From contig NC_060112.1 in the NCBI RefSeq assembly GCF_021155765.1, positions 25,944,001 to 26,008,000 on the forward strand: a stretch of 64,000 nucleotides of DNA. The letters are read 5' to 3'. The notes below the pieces were generated by a model. That model saw nothing but the letters and a program-made list of their open reading frames with translations. It ran no database searches and had not been told where the DNA came from. Source of the DNA: Diprion similis (lineage: Eukaryota > Arthropoda > Insecta > Hymenoptera > Diprionidae). Shown piece by piece: positions 24,677-36,000 of this stretch; position 1 is the stretch's first letter, and every line of letters begins with the position of its first letter. A program made the translations under genes and the position numbers.

Positions 24677-25754
24677 TATAGTACCGCAGTGTGATTTAAA
24701 TTATAATTATATGATATTATAATTGTGAGATATATGACAATACTTTAAAATGTGCACATCATGTACTTAAGCTAGAAGATATTTTCTAAAAGATTTCACA
24801 CTGATCAAAATGATTCGAAGAAAAAGTTTCACAGACTTCATCTATAGGTTCTGGACATTTAGTCAAATTTGTAAAAAGTTAGTGATTATTCGATTTGAGT
24901 AGGCATACATTGAAACGATTTTTTTCCGTTTTTTTTTAGCGAAAATTCCTCCCATCACAACAGGAAAAGTAAATAGTGTTCAGGTGTAGAAAATAGTAAG
25001 TTTGCCCAATCGACATCTTGAAAACATTAACTTTACTCTGATTATCGATGCACGCAAAATCGTGAGTCACTTGTCTAGTCAAAAAAAACTATATTTGATT
25101 TTTAATCAGAGATAGTATGACTGCCACACCAGTTGTGAAAACCGGTTGTGTGATGCTAAACATTAGAATAGGAATATGAATTTGGATAGCAAATATCTGT
25201 TGAACAGTGAATTATGAATTATCTTGAGAAGATTATCGTTACTTAAGAACCGTGTTATTATGCATCATTACAATTAAGAATAAAAAATTGAATTTTTTGT
25301 ATAATACATCATTTTTATGAAAATCGTACAAGCCTTTACTCCATTAATATCAAAATTCGATCACGAGGATATTAACAGCGCTTTCCGTCCGACATCCAGC
25401 TGACGAACTCGCCAACACCCTAATGACCTTTCGGCAACACCATAATTCCGAAAAATCTCAACCAAACTCGGGATACAAAATTTCTAAAAATCCAGTTTAC
25501 GACGCGCAATGGCCAGCACTAGAGTGAATTAAAAAATTAATCGACCTGCCGTAACACCGATCTCGATACGCTGCGCACTACGTGATGTAATACACGCAAG
25601 ATTACGCGACAATTGATCCGTCGTCGATTTCGTAGATCATGCAACTCGATGATTATTCTTGACGATTATTATCTCTAAATTCCTAAGTTTGGGTTCCGCC
25701 TAGAGTTCAGAGAGCCGTTTGTCATGCGCATTAAAAATGCCACGTTACAGTAAG
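24677..25754. other. Intergenic sequence after ICMT
   Basis: No gene recognised. AATAAA at 25279-25284 is the first good poly(A) hexamer after the ICMT stop, implying a 3' UTR of about 600 bp if used. Confidence 0.4.
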
Positions 25755-25911
25755 AACATGTTACTCAAATTCAATTGGAATTCAATCTATTTCGTAAATA
25801 TATGCTAGTTTTCATTTAACATTTAAATGTTTATGTAATGCTACCGCGCCATATTATTCCGATATAGTTATGTGCAACTGATGTAGCAGTGGTTTGATCT
25901 TATCTAACTTA

Positions 25912-25945
<34 letters not shown>

Positions 25946-26295
25946 AATGCATTAAAATGCATTAATTTAAAAGTTGCACAAAACGTTGATTGACAATCAG
26001 TAAACTGATCGAGGTTTTTTCATTAGGTACATTTATTCAGCACCGTAGAATAGTTTGTTGTAGTGAGAAATTATTTTCGCGACACGGATGTGAATCTTTC
26101 GAGTACAGAAACAGTGAATTGAGTTGAAAGATGTCAAGGTACTCATGGTATCCCGAAATACAAACAACAGGCGTGTATAAAATTCTAACACTGGATTCAG
26201 TGCATCCATGATACGAGGGCGAGATCCATTTCGTACTCTTGCCGGTGAATATGCGTACATCGCGTTAAAGTGTGTCGTCGGGTAATTTGTTACTG
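25755..26295. repeat. Dispersed repeat, copy A (partner at 33365-33949)
   Basis: This segment is closely similar, in the same orientation, to 33365-33949 inside a perlecan intron. Shared landmarks include GTTTTCATTTAACATTTAAATG, GTAATGCTACCGCGCCATA, GCAGTGGTTTGATC and the long stretch 26,040-26,295 around GATGTGAATCTTTCGAGTACA. An AAC microsatellite (25913-25943) in copy A corresponds to an AAT run in copy B. The shared open frame on the minus strand ([20 protein letters not shown]) has no known domain; its conservation may only reflect recent copying. Confidence 0.8.
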
Positions 26296-26297
26296 GC

Positions 26298-26387
26298 CCT
26301 GACAAACTCCTCCATTGCTTCACGAGTTTTCCGCGCAAGTTTCACAGGTGGTAGTGCCGACTGTACACTACCGTATCTGTCGATTCG
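26298..26387 (-). pseudogene. Chimeric fragment of perlecan exons
   Basis: Bases 26298-26361 match perlecan exon sequence 34993-35056 (EGF module after LG1) at 62 of 64 positions. After a 3-nt gap, 26365-26385 is identical over 21 nt to perlecan exon 42802-42822 (laminin EGF). The two exon pieces, 7.7 kb apart in the gene, are adjacent here, in the same order and orientation, and directly follow repeat copy A. There is no splice site, start or longer frame, so this is a dead fragment. Confidence 0.8.
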
Positions 26388-26395
26388 ACGAAAGT

Positions 26396-27835
26396 ACATT
26401 CTAAGACAGGCTTCCAATATCAAGCACTATCTTTTCTAGATTTTCTCTCCTTTTTCTTTACATCAATATTTACGAGTCAAAATTCAAATGCGGAAAAAAG
26501 TTTGCTGAAACTGCGTCTTCATAGATAGTCTATACAGGGTGCTTCTTTTTAATCGTCGCAGGTCGATTACTCCGACATTGAGCAACAAACGGACAAATGT
26601 TTCGCATAAACTATTCAAAGTCCGAAAGGAGAAAGAACACGACAGCATCGGATGTTTTGTGAATGAAGCTACCAATTTCAGCTGAAGGTCAACTCGGTTT
26701 TCGTCAAATTTAACACTGCATTTTATCTATTGTCATCTGAAAGAGCATCAAATTCATCATCAAAGAGCATCAACGTACTTAGCACCGAAATTCGACCGGT
26801 GATGAGACACGAGCCGGTCAAGTTGCCACGGAACAATTAGGTACCGGTAACTCGTCGGTTCCCTGTAAATACAAACAAATCAATGTCTTGTCTTACCCAA
26901 CTTTTTATAAACAACTGCCGCGGATTTAAGGTAGTTGCGAATGACTTGTTCGCGGTCGTTAGAGTCAGTAAGTTGTCATCTTTATTTTTGATGGTCGACT
27001 ATATACAACACTTGCCGTGTTTGAACCTTCAATATTTCGTACGAAACATTTTCTTCGTATCTTGCTTATTTTCGGAGTAATCGGCCTCGGGCGATTCAAA
27101 TAAAATACTTTGTATCAGCTGTTGCCTAATGAAGATAAGAACGAGCTTGAATAATATTCCGTATACAAACTTTTTCCTATTTTCGTCATTGATACGATTC
27201 TTTAAGGTCACGTGTCCCGGCTTCTTGACCCAAGATAGTATATGTATACTTCTTTCGTTTCATCGGCTTTGGAATGATTTTTCTGCTAGGATAAATGCAG
27301 CGCTATACTTCTTCGGTAACTGTATTCACTTTCGATAAACTTGACTTACTTATAGATAGATTTTTTGAACCGTTACCAGAGAATCCAGAACAGTGTTAAG
27401 TTGATTCGAAAAGAAAGAAAGCCGAAAAAACAGTTTTCCCGCCATTCCTTACATTGGATAAGTAGGTTTTTATGAGGAAGAAAGAAAGATATAAACAAAA
27501 TTAGCCATTCCTACGTGGCGCAGTATAGATTGAAAAGTCGAATAAGTTATTCGACATTCGAGTCGAGACTCACTGAAGCAAAGGGTCCATATTCCGATTG
27601 GAAATATTCCTATTTGATGAGTGATACATGGTTCATACCAGTATCGACAAGTCTGCTTAGGATACGATATCTTTTAACATGCACACCAATATTTTACAAT
27701 CGGGATAAAATATTTCTAACGGAACTCATAATGTTTAGCAAAATTATATTTATTGTCTCATTTGATGTCGGAAATTATTATATATTTATTTATACCTAGA
27801 TATATATTATATGTATGTTAATATTTATTATTATC

Positions 27836-27882
<47 letters not shown>

Positions 27883-29719
27883 TAATAATAATAATAATAT
27901 GTAACAGTACTTTCAAACATTGCCATAGTAATTGATATTTACGTACTTTCTTACAGTTCACGGTTATACGGTACGATACACGTCAGATTGAGATTTATTT
28001 CGGGCGTTGTTGGTTCGTCATTCGTCGTCACCCGTCGAAGGCATCATATCAGATAATGTGATTTTGGGAGTAAAGTTGCTTTCGCTTGTAGCGCAACAAC
28101 TGAATAACCGAGCAAACTCTGTGAAACGACAAAGAATGGAAGAAGAATTGTCCGGCGTAAAGATAATCCCTTTGAAACTTCGATAAATTGCTCTGTTATT
28201 CATTTGTGTACGGAGAGAAAATTTATGCCTACTGTTGAAGTATAACTTGTATAATTTCATCTGCCGTCCGATTTGATTCTTACATCGTGTAATTGTCGGT
28301 TGCACAAACCGCGTACATCTAATTCATTGGTACTAACCGGGAAATGGGGAAGGAAGCGGAAGACTCGTTTCCCCGTGTCTCAGTTCTGAGTTCGAGTGAT
28401 TTCGTTGATCAACACGGTAGCACAAATGGATAAGGTTCAGGTCGATGTAAAAAGCGAGAGATCGAGGTAAGAATTCTAGCTACATGAAAAAGTACGTGAT
28501 GCGCATTGCCTATAATAAATGACGGCTCGTTAGCGCCTGTTTCACAAGTGAAAAAATATAATTATGCGACGCTGCGTATACTCGGAGCTTATTGAAAGCT
28601 GTTGTAATCTGTCAGCGTCACGACGTATCCTTAATCCGTAAACTTACTACTCGATAATAGTAACAACATCTGCACGTAGCACCAAGCTAATTCAGTCCCG
28701 CGATTTTTTTAACAAAAACTTTGCCGATTTGTATCAGGCGTTTCATGCGGTAACCAGTAATTAAACAACTAAATACCATTCATTATTTCATGATTTCACT
28801 TCCGAACCATATCAATTATCGCATCGCGCTGTTATACGACTGCACGAGGTTCACAAATTATTCCCACAACAAGATTAGTTTTCAAAGTTACACTTCTGTA
28901 CGGTTTTCTTGAAGTTCGTCAGGTGAAATAATTGAAGTCAGCGTTGGCATGACACGATTACAGATTACACTTGGTCGCTTAGAAGCACGCTATCCTTGGT
29001 AAAGCTGTTGTATGACATACAGTGGAAATGCGTCAAGTTGAACGAAAATGAAAACGCAATCGGTAACCGAATAGTACTATTACGTCGTAAACAAGATGGT
29101 ACAAAAAGACTATAATAATACAAAATTACAATGCTATAGGTATATGGTATTACATTAGTATAACTATATACATGTCGTACATGCAAGTATCGTGTATGTG
29201 TGTATAAAGCCTTCATTTATATTTATTTGTTTCTTAACACTAACTGATCTTCGCTCCTCGAGAGCAAGAGAATCCGAATCAGTTTCTTCCCTTCGCCACG
29301 TAGAAGACGAATACCACGAATATTCTTTCGCTTCTCATACGGTTTCTCGACTCACACCTTGCGACTCGGAGTTCGGATCCTTCGGCTCTCAATCACGAAG
29401 ACTTACTTTCATTCATCTTTGGACGCGAACTTTTAGATATCACCTCTTTTCGGAACGCTGTCAGGATCGCTGAAAAATGAGTAATTCGGAAAATGATGAG
29501 ACCGAAGACACCTTCACGCAACGATAATCTAGTCCATAATTGTACGTAGCGATATTCCGGGAATTACCTCAGTCTAATCTTGCAGCTCCAGCCACGAGTG
29601 AAGCATTAAATCGTGAGGAAATTTATTTAGTTATTGACAATATTAGGATCAAGGTCCAAGTTGCACATTCCTCGACTTTGGAATTTCGAAAAACGTGCAA
29701 CCTATAGGGGAATCTATAA
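26396..29719. other. Gene-poor region downstream of perlecan
   Basis: Holds an AAT microsatellite (27834-27899) and no recognised gene. Open frames at 27515-27799 (+) and 28018-28305 (-) show no domain. At 28426-28466 a short + frame starts with a good context (CACAAATGG), reads MDKVQVDVKSERS and runs into a strong donor (GAG|GTAAGA). It could be a first coding exon, but I find no partner exon. Candidate minus-strand poly(A) signals for perlecan are TTTATT (AATAAA on the minus strand) at 29622 and 29222. Confidence 0.4.
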
Positions 29720-30005
29720 TTACTGGCACTGAGATTCGATTTCGTAAAATGGTCTAACGTTAACGGGAGTAACAAGCGCATTTCGAAACAACGTAACGAC
29801 AAGTCTGCGCAGCAATCTCACGTCCATTGCGAACAGAATCAGGTTCTGGGCAAATATGAGTAAATTGAGATTTCGAGAATGGACGGAAGCCACGTTAAAG
29901 CTCGGCTTTGGGTGGATGATATTTACGGGCGGCGGTGGTACGAAGGCATCGAATATGTCCGCGTCGGCGTCCGTGAACACCAGGGAAGAGGGAATCCACC
30001 TTGCT
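29720..30005 (-). CDS. trol: Candidate last exon of perlecan (alternative ends possible)
   Basis: LG3 ends at a strong donor (CCAG|GTGAGC at 30100/30099). Skipping it would give a stop one codon later (PCTR, stop). The next acceptor, CTATAG ending 30006, joins in frame to [20 protein letters not shown] and then FVPPPPVN. Reading through gives a stop at 29720, and AATAAA (minus strand) follows at 29622. The distal 50 residues look non-coding, so a splice at 29926 (CCGCCC|GTAAAT) to an exon near 29473 is an alternative ending shortly after. Confidence 0.45.
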
Positions 30006-33000
30006 CTATAGGCAGCGTGTAAAAGATGGACGAACTGTATGAGCCTCGGTGAAAACGGGGCCGTTTCTCTCGCCGTCGAACGGCCGAAAATGGGCTCACC
30101 TGGTACACGGGTAAACGTTTATCCCCCTGATAGCCAAGTCGCCGATGTATATCGCCCCCGAATCCTGGACCTCGAGGGTGTAGATGCACCCGGAGAACCC
30201 CTCCCGGTACCGGCCGAAGCTCATCATGTAGTCCGGCAGGCCTCCGAGATAAACGCTGCCTCTGGCGTTGAGGAGCTGCTGAAGACCTTCGCTCGCCCCG
30301 CTTTCCGTGTGCTCGCCGTTCAGCTCGATGCTGCCTTCGCTACCCTGACGCTTCAGGACGATCCTGTGACGTTCCCCGTCGTCCACCCGCTGGGCCGTCA
30401 CCCTGATCACCGCGGGTCCCGAGCCCAGGTTGTACTGGTACTCGACGTACCTGAAATCGAAGGGAATTAGTCGCAGCCTTGCTCGGCGTCGACTTTCGTC
30501 CGGGTTTCGTCGACGGACGTGTCGACAGCTGGTAACCGAAACAGGGTAACTCGCGGTTTTCAGAAATTGACCGGATTTAGCCTGCAAGCCGGAGAACAGT
30601 GGGATATACTCTTTTGGTTCTCAGCTCTCGACGTGTATCCGACTGTTTGACGAAATTTGGAAGATACATAAAACACTAGTCGTACTCCTCGTTGTGAGTA
30701 TTCTGGTTACTTTTACGTCATTCGAGAAGTTACAGAGATTTTATAAATATTTACGGAGTTTTAGAAAAATTCACGGAGAATGACGAAATTTAGATTCTTC
30801 TTTCGGAGCGTTCGAATCAGTTAAGATGTCCGATTTCATAAAATTTCAACCAAGTGAAGTATGTACGAGTCTGTAAGAGGTTTGCGGGCATTTTTCACAC
30901 GTTTCTGAAAAAGAGTATCGACAATGTTCTTCCAGTAGGAAGTGTTGCCGGAAATTACCCGTCGACTACAGCAAGAGATATGAAATCATCGGCGCTGAGA
31001 TCCTTCGGAGTCTGTCCGTGCCACATGATCAAGCCGTTGCTTTTGTTCGTGGAGATTTCGAATCCCAGGACTTCCTTCTCTTCTTCGTGCGTCATCAACG
31101 ATCTCTCGAGTTCGAGCCATCCGTCGCCGCGGAAAGCCACGTCCGATGCTATTTCAACGGCTGAAAGAACGATGGTTTTGTAACGGCGAAGCCAGTACTG
31201 CCAGCATCGGTTGTTCAAACGTGAACACATAAATAAATAAATAAATAAATAAATAAATATGCGACAATGTACTCACGAATTTCGCATCTGAGTCCGTTGA
31301 AACCGAGCAGGCAGTCGCATTTGAATCCCCCGGGAAGATCGGTGCATATTCCCTTGTTTGTGCAGGGTTTCAGCAATTCGCACTGCTTCAAAACGTTCTC
31401 GCAGTTCCTACCAACGTATCCGTATTCGCAGACGCAGGAATAGTCGAGGTTCTCCGTCACTTGACAAGCTCCGTGAACGCACGGATTCGAGACGCAGGGA
31501 TTGAACTGCGTCGTTGACGGCGAGGTTGGCGGCCTTGTTGGAGCCGGCGTCGTTTCGTAAGGCGGGAAATCGGTATGATTTGAATATTTCCCCACGCAAT
31601 CTTGGATGTTGGACGATTCGATGACTGACTTGAGGATGTCGATGTTTTGCCCCGCGACGTCGAACTGTTATCGAAACATTTCACGTTATTCGTTGTTCAC
31701 GTCATTCGTTATCGGCGGAAGTACCTTGCTTATGCAGCCCCGGAAGTTCTCGACGATTCCCACGTTCCTGTTGACCGTAACCCTGCGGCTGTTCACCCCG
31801 CCGATGTACAACAGAGTGTCGAGGTTCATGGTTTTCGAAGAACCGGGCGACCTTCCTTCCACTTGGGCCTCTCCGTTCACGGACAATTTTCCTTCTTTGA
31901 AATCTCTGCTCGCCCTCACGTGGAGCCACGTTCCTGGTTGCACAACGTGGTTCGATCTTACGACCGCCATTCCTGAGCCCAAGTCGAATCGCAACTCCAC
32001 GTGTCTGTCCTTTATCACGAGGGCGATAAAGTCGCCCAGACCTTCGTTGTTCTGAGCACAGTACATCAGAATTCCGTCGCCCGAGTCCGATGGTTTAAAT
32101 GTCATAGCTAGTTTAATCCTGAGATATGCGGGGTACAAATGTCAATTAGTAAAACAGTGATTTCAGTCTAATACAGTGAATTTTTTGAAATGGATCAATC
32201 ACGAGTGTGTATGTGTATGTGTGTAAAGTACTTCGGACTTTTGCAACTGTTTTTCGTTTCTTTTTACAGTACAAGCCGAAATTCCATCTTGAATCATTGA
32301 TTTTAGATGTCATACTCACGTTATGCTTGCCGGGACGATGTGAATATTCGAGGCATCCCTTTCAATATTACATTCATCAGATTCGCACAAGCACTCAATG
32401 GCAATGAAAAATGTTACCCAAGTTCTAAGGGAAGTTGGTAAGGCGATAGTGAAGCAGAACTCAAAAATGTTCAACTGTGAGGATAGGAAAGCAGGCAGCA
32501 AGCTATTTAAACTGTACAAAGTGAATTACTTTTAATACTCGTATGTATATATTTGCTGGCGTCTCCCTCCGCGAAGGGCAGTTTTCTTGCTACACATTTG
32601 AAACTGGTTTGGTCTTCGCATTCATTTCTTATCTATCTAGAATATAATAGAACCTCGAGTTCGCCAAATTGTGAAAAAGTGAACGTGAACGATTACTAGT
32701 TTCGTAAGATAAGACATTGCGTTACATCGCGTAGCTCGCGTTTGTGCAGAACGATGTATGCCAAGATGGAAGAAAGTGTGATTGAAAGCAATATAACCGC
32801 CATAATTTGTGCCTGGCGTGATTCGAACCAAGTGCTGTCATTTCTCGTCGTCCGATCGCTCGAAGCTTGGTTTCTCGTAATAAGTTTTATCCAGTCACAC
32901 GTAATTATACGCTGACAGAGATATTCACCAACCAACGAATATGAAGTGTTCGGAATTATGCTACAGCTTCGCCGGGAGATTTTGTTACGAGGCCGATTCT

Positions 33001-36000
33001 AACTTCTCCGACAGCTTCGAAAACGGGCACTCAGCAGAAGCAACAAACCAGAGTTCAACCAGGATAAATTTATTCTAAACAACTGATGTATAGAATAAAC
33101 CAAATTCAACAAAAAAAAAAAAAAAAAACGAACAAACAAATGAAACAACAAAATCAAAATACGTCAACTTGTCACATGAATTTTTATTTTGCTCGTAGAT
33201 TATTTCTGTGCATGTATAGATGTATGTATTGTAAAGTAGGCTTGGCCGAGTGAGTATATATGTATATATATATATATAGATATTTTTGAATTCATTTCAA
33301 TGCGTCAACAAGTATATATATTTATATATATTTTATACATGTAGATTCTTATGCATATAAGTACAAACATATTATTCAAATTCAATTTGACTCAATTTAC
33401 TTCGTAAATGTAAGCTAGTTTTCATTTAACATTTAAATGCTCATGTAATGCTACCGCGCCATACTATTACAGTTTTTCAATCACTAAGCCTCGTACGATG
33501 TAGTTAAATGCAACTGGTGTGGCAGTGGTTTGATCGTGTCTAACTTAAAAAGAAAACAATAATAATAATAATAATAAGAATAACAGAAGTAAGTAGCTTA
33601 CAGCGACGCGTTAAATGCATTAATTAGAAAGCTGTACAAAATATTATTTATTAATTAGTAAACTGACCGAAGATTTTTTATTACATTTATTCAGCACCGT
33701 ATAATAGTTTTTTGTAGTGAGAAATTGATTTCGCGACACGGATGTGAATCTTTCGAGTACAGAAACAGTTAATTGAGTTGAAAGATGTCAAGGTACTCAT
33801 GGTCTCCCGAAGTACAAACAACAGGCGTGTATAAAATTCTAACACTGGATTCAGTGCATCCACGATACGAGGGCGAGATCCATTTCGTACTCTTGCCGGT
33901 GAATACGCGTACATCGCGTTAAAGTGTGTCGTCGGGTAATTTGTTACTGCAACCAAATATTTTCTGTACTGCTAGTTTCGTGTGCGTCGGATTGGTGTCA
34001 ATTTCACAATTTAGTGTGTCGCTTTAGTTGGTTGTGGTGTTGATGAGCACGTGGTCGGGTTCTGATTTTTTTGAATGAGCGTGTTCGCAACTTGGACCCA
34101 TATTTTTTAGTTGGGAATCTTTTACCATTCCTGAAAATAATTTTAGCTAGTTAGGTTCATGTCACGATATTATTTGGAAGAATTTCGACAGCGAACAAAT
34201 CGGACGATGTTACGATTGTTTTTTAATCTTAGCTGAACATTGTTGTTGGATTGGGTGCAATTTTTTCACCTGATCAATATTGTTTATCGAAAGTCGTCGA
34301 GATCTCCCGTCATCTTCGAATCCGGAATGATTGAACAATTTGCGACTTCATTAATCAAGTACGTGTTGTGAATGGATTTTAAGTTATGTTAAAGATTCGT
34401 AAAAAAATATAAAATAATAAAATCAATGCGATAAAAAGGCCTGGCACACCCTGTTAAAGATGTAGCAAAAAGCAAAAAATCAGAATAGAAATTAACGGTG
34501 GATTGCTGTCTAAGCGGCATAATAGAATCGAAAAATAATGTAAATCAAAATGTACATTCAATCAAAATATAGGGGATTTCCACACTGTTTTAAACTCAGT
34601 TATTCTTGTGCACAAACGTATACTTACTTTCGTAGTGCCTTGGGCGTTCGGTATGCTAAATATGCATTCCTATCCAAGAACGCTGGCTCTTCAACGCTCA
34701 CGTCTAATTCGCATTTGAGACCACCCTTGTCGATAGGACAGTCACAAGTGAAGCCATCTCCTAGATCGTTGCACGTACCGTTACCGCAGGCACCTGGGAG
34801 GAAAAGATTCACACGGGATGATGGAGTTTGCCGATATAAAAATTCGGCACTGACTCATACACAGCAAATGTAGAAACGATATGGATTCCTGGTTCCACTT
34901 ACCTGGATAACATGCCTGCCCAACGTTGTCGCAGCGGTTTCCGGTGTATCCTGCAGGGCAGAGGCACCTGTATCCTTCCTCGGTGGCGGCTTCCTGACAA
35001 ACTCCTCCATTGCTGCACGAGTTTTCGGCGCAAGTTTCACAGGTGGTAGTGCCGACACTTTCCAACTGGTCGGTGATTAAGTTAAGTTCGTTTGATCCGA
35101 CGACCAGCCTACTGACGCAACCCACAAAGCCGGAGGATGCCGCTTCTTGCGGGTTAATACTTGAGTAATCGGGAACACCTCCTACGTACAATGGCTCCTT
35201 CAAATCCAACGTTTGTAGCCTGCCCGGAGCGGTACCTGAGTAGGGACTTTGCGGATCGCCGACTACCGTCATTCTTCCCTCTTTACGGTTACGATGGAGC
35301 TTAATTGTGTGCCATTTTCCGAGCGTGACGGGAGTTCGTGCCCGGATCACGGCTTGACGAAATCCGAGGTTGAACCTATGCAACGCGAATAATTGAATAA
35401 AGATGGTCACTGGGTTGCGAATTCTGGGCTTCGTAATCGGAAACAAAACCGATCCAAGCTTGATGAAACGTTACGACTGTATACCTGAATTCCGGATATC
35501 CTCCAATGAGGGATAGAGCAATGAAATCTCCACCGCCGTCGCTCCTCTCACCGTTGTAGAGAATAAGACCGTCGTACATTTCAGGCCTGAACGATACTTC
35601 GATATCGAATTCGTAAGCTGCATCTTGCAGGGGCGGGAAGGATATGTAACTCTCGGGAGCCTGACTGAAGTAAGGCACCACGCCAGTCACAACCAGGGTT
35701 TGCAGTACTTCCACGCTCCTTTGGCCGTTGCTCGCGGTACAGATATACGTGCCCGCATCTTCGGCATTCACGTCCAGCAGTTTTATTTCACTCTGATGAA
35801 AAGTATAAAGTGCTCCGTCAGACTTACCCGCCTTGGCATTATTGGACTAGTCTCACTAATCATCATCAGCTATTTTATACGTACGTCCTGTATTCTACTG
35901 TGGTTCGGCAAAAGTCCTCCAAGCTTAGCCCACTTGAATGTAACCGGAGGTTCTATGTCAACCTTGCAATTCATCGAAAATACCGCTCCATACGGTACAG

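Larger units (their letters stand above)
30100..35620 (-). other. trol: Perlecan domain V (endorepellin): LG1-EGF-LG2-EGF-LG3
   Basis: LG1 spans 35.6-35.06 kb ([44 protein letters not shown]). Two EGF modules follow ([33 protein letters not shown]). LG2 runs from 34.7 to 31.6 kb across a 2.5-kb intron ([32 protein letters not shown]). Two EGF modules are in 31664-31277 ([30 protein letters not shown]). LG3 is 31160-30959 plus 30450-30100 ([29 protein letters not shown]). In vertebrates this end binds dystroglycan and integrins. Confidence 0.92.

Noticed and set aside
27515-27799. 94-codon + strand frame
   Set aside because: No domain, AT-rich hydrophobic translation, no gene signals.
27834-27899. 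AAT repeat as a possible CRISPR-like or satellite array
   Set aside because: It is a simple trinucleotide microsatellite with no spacers.
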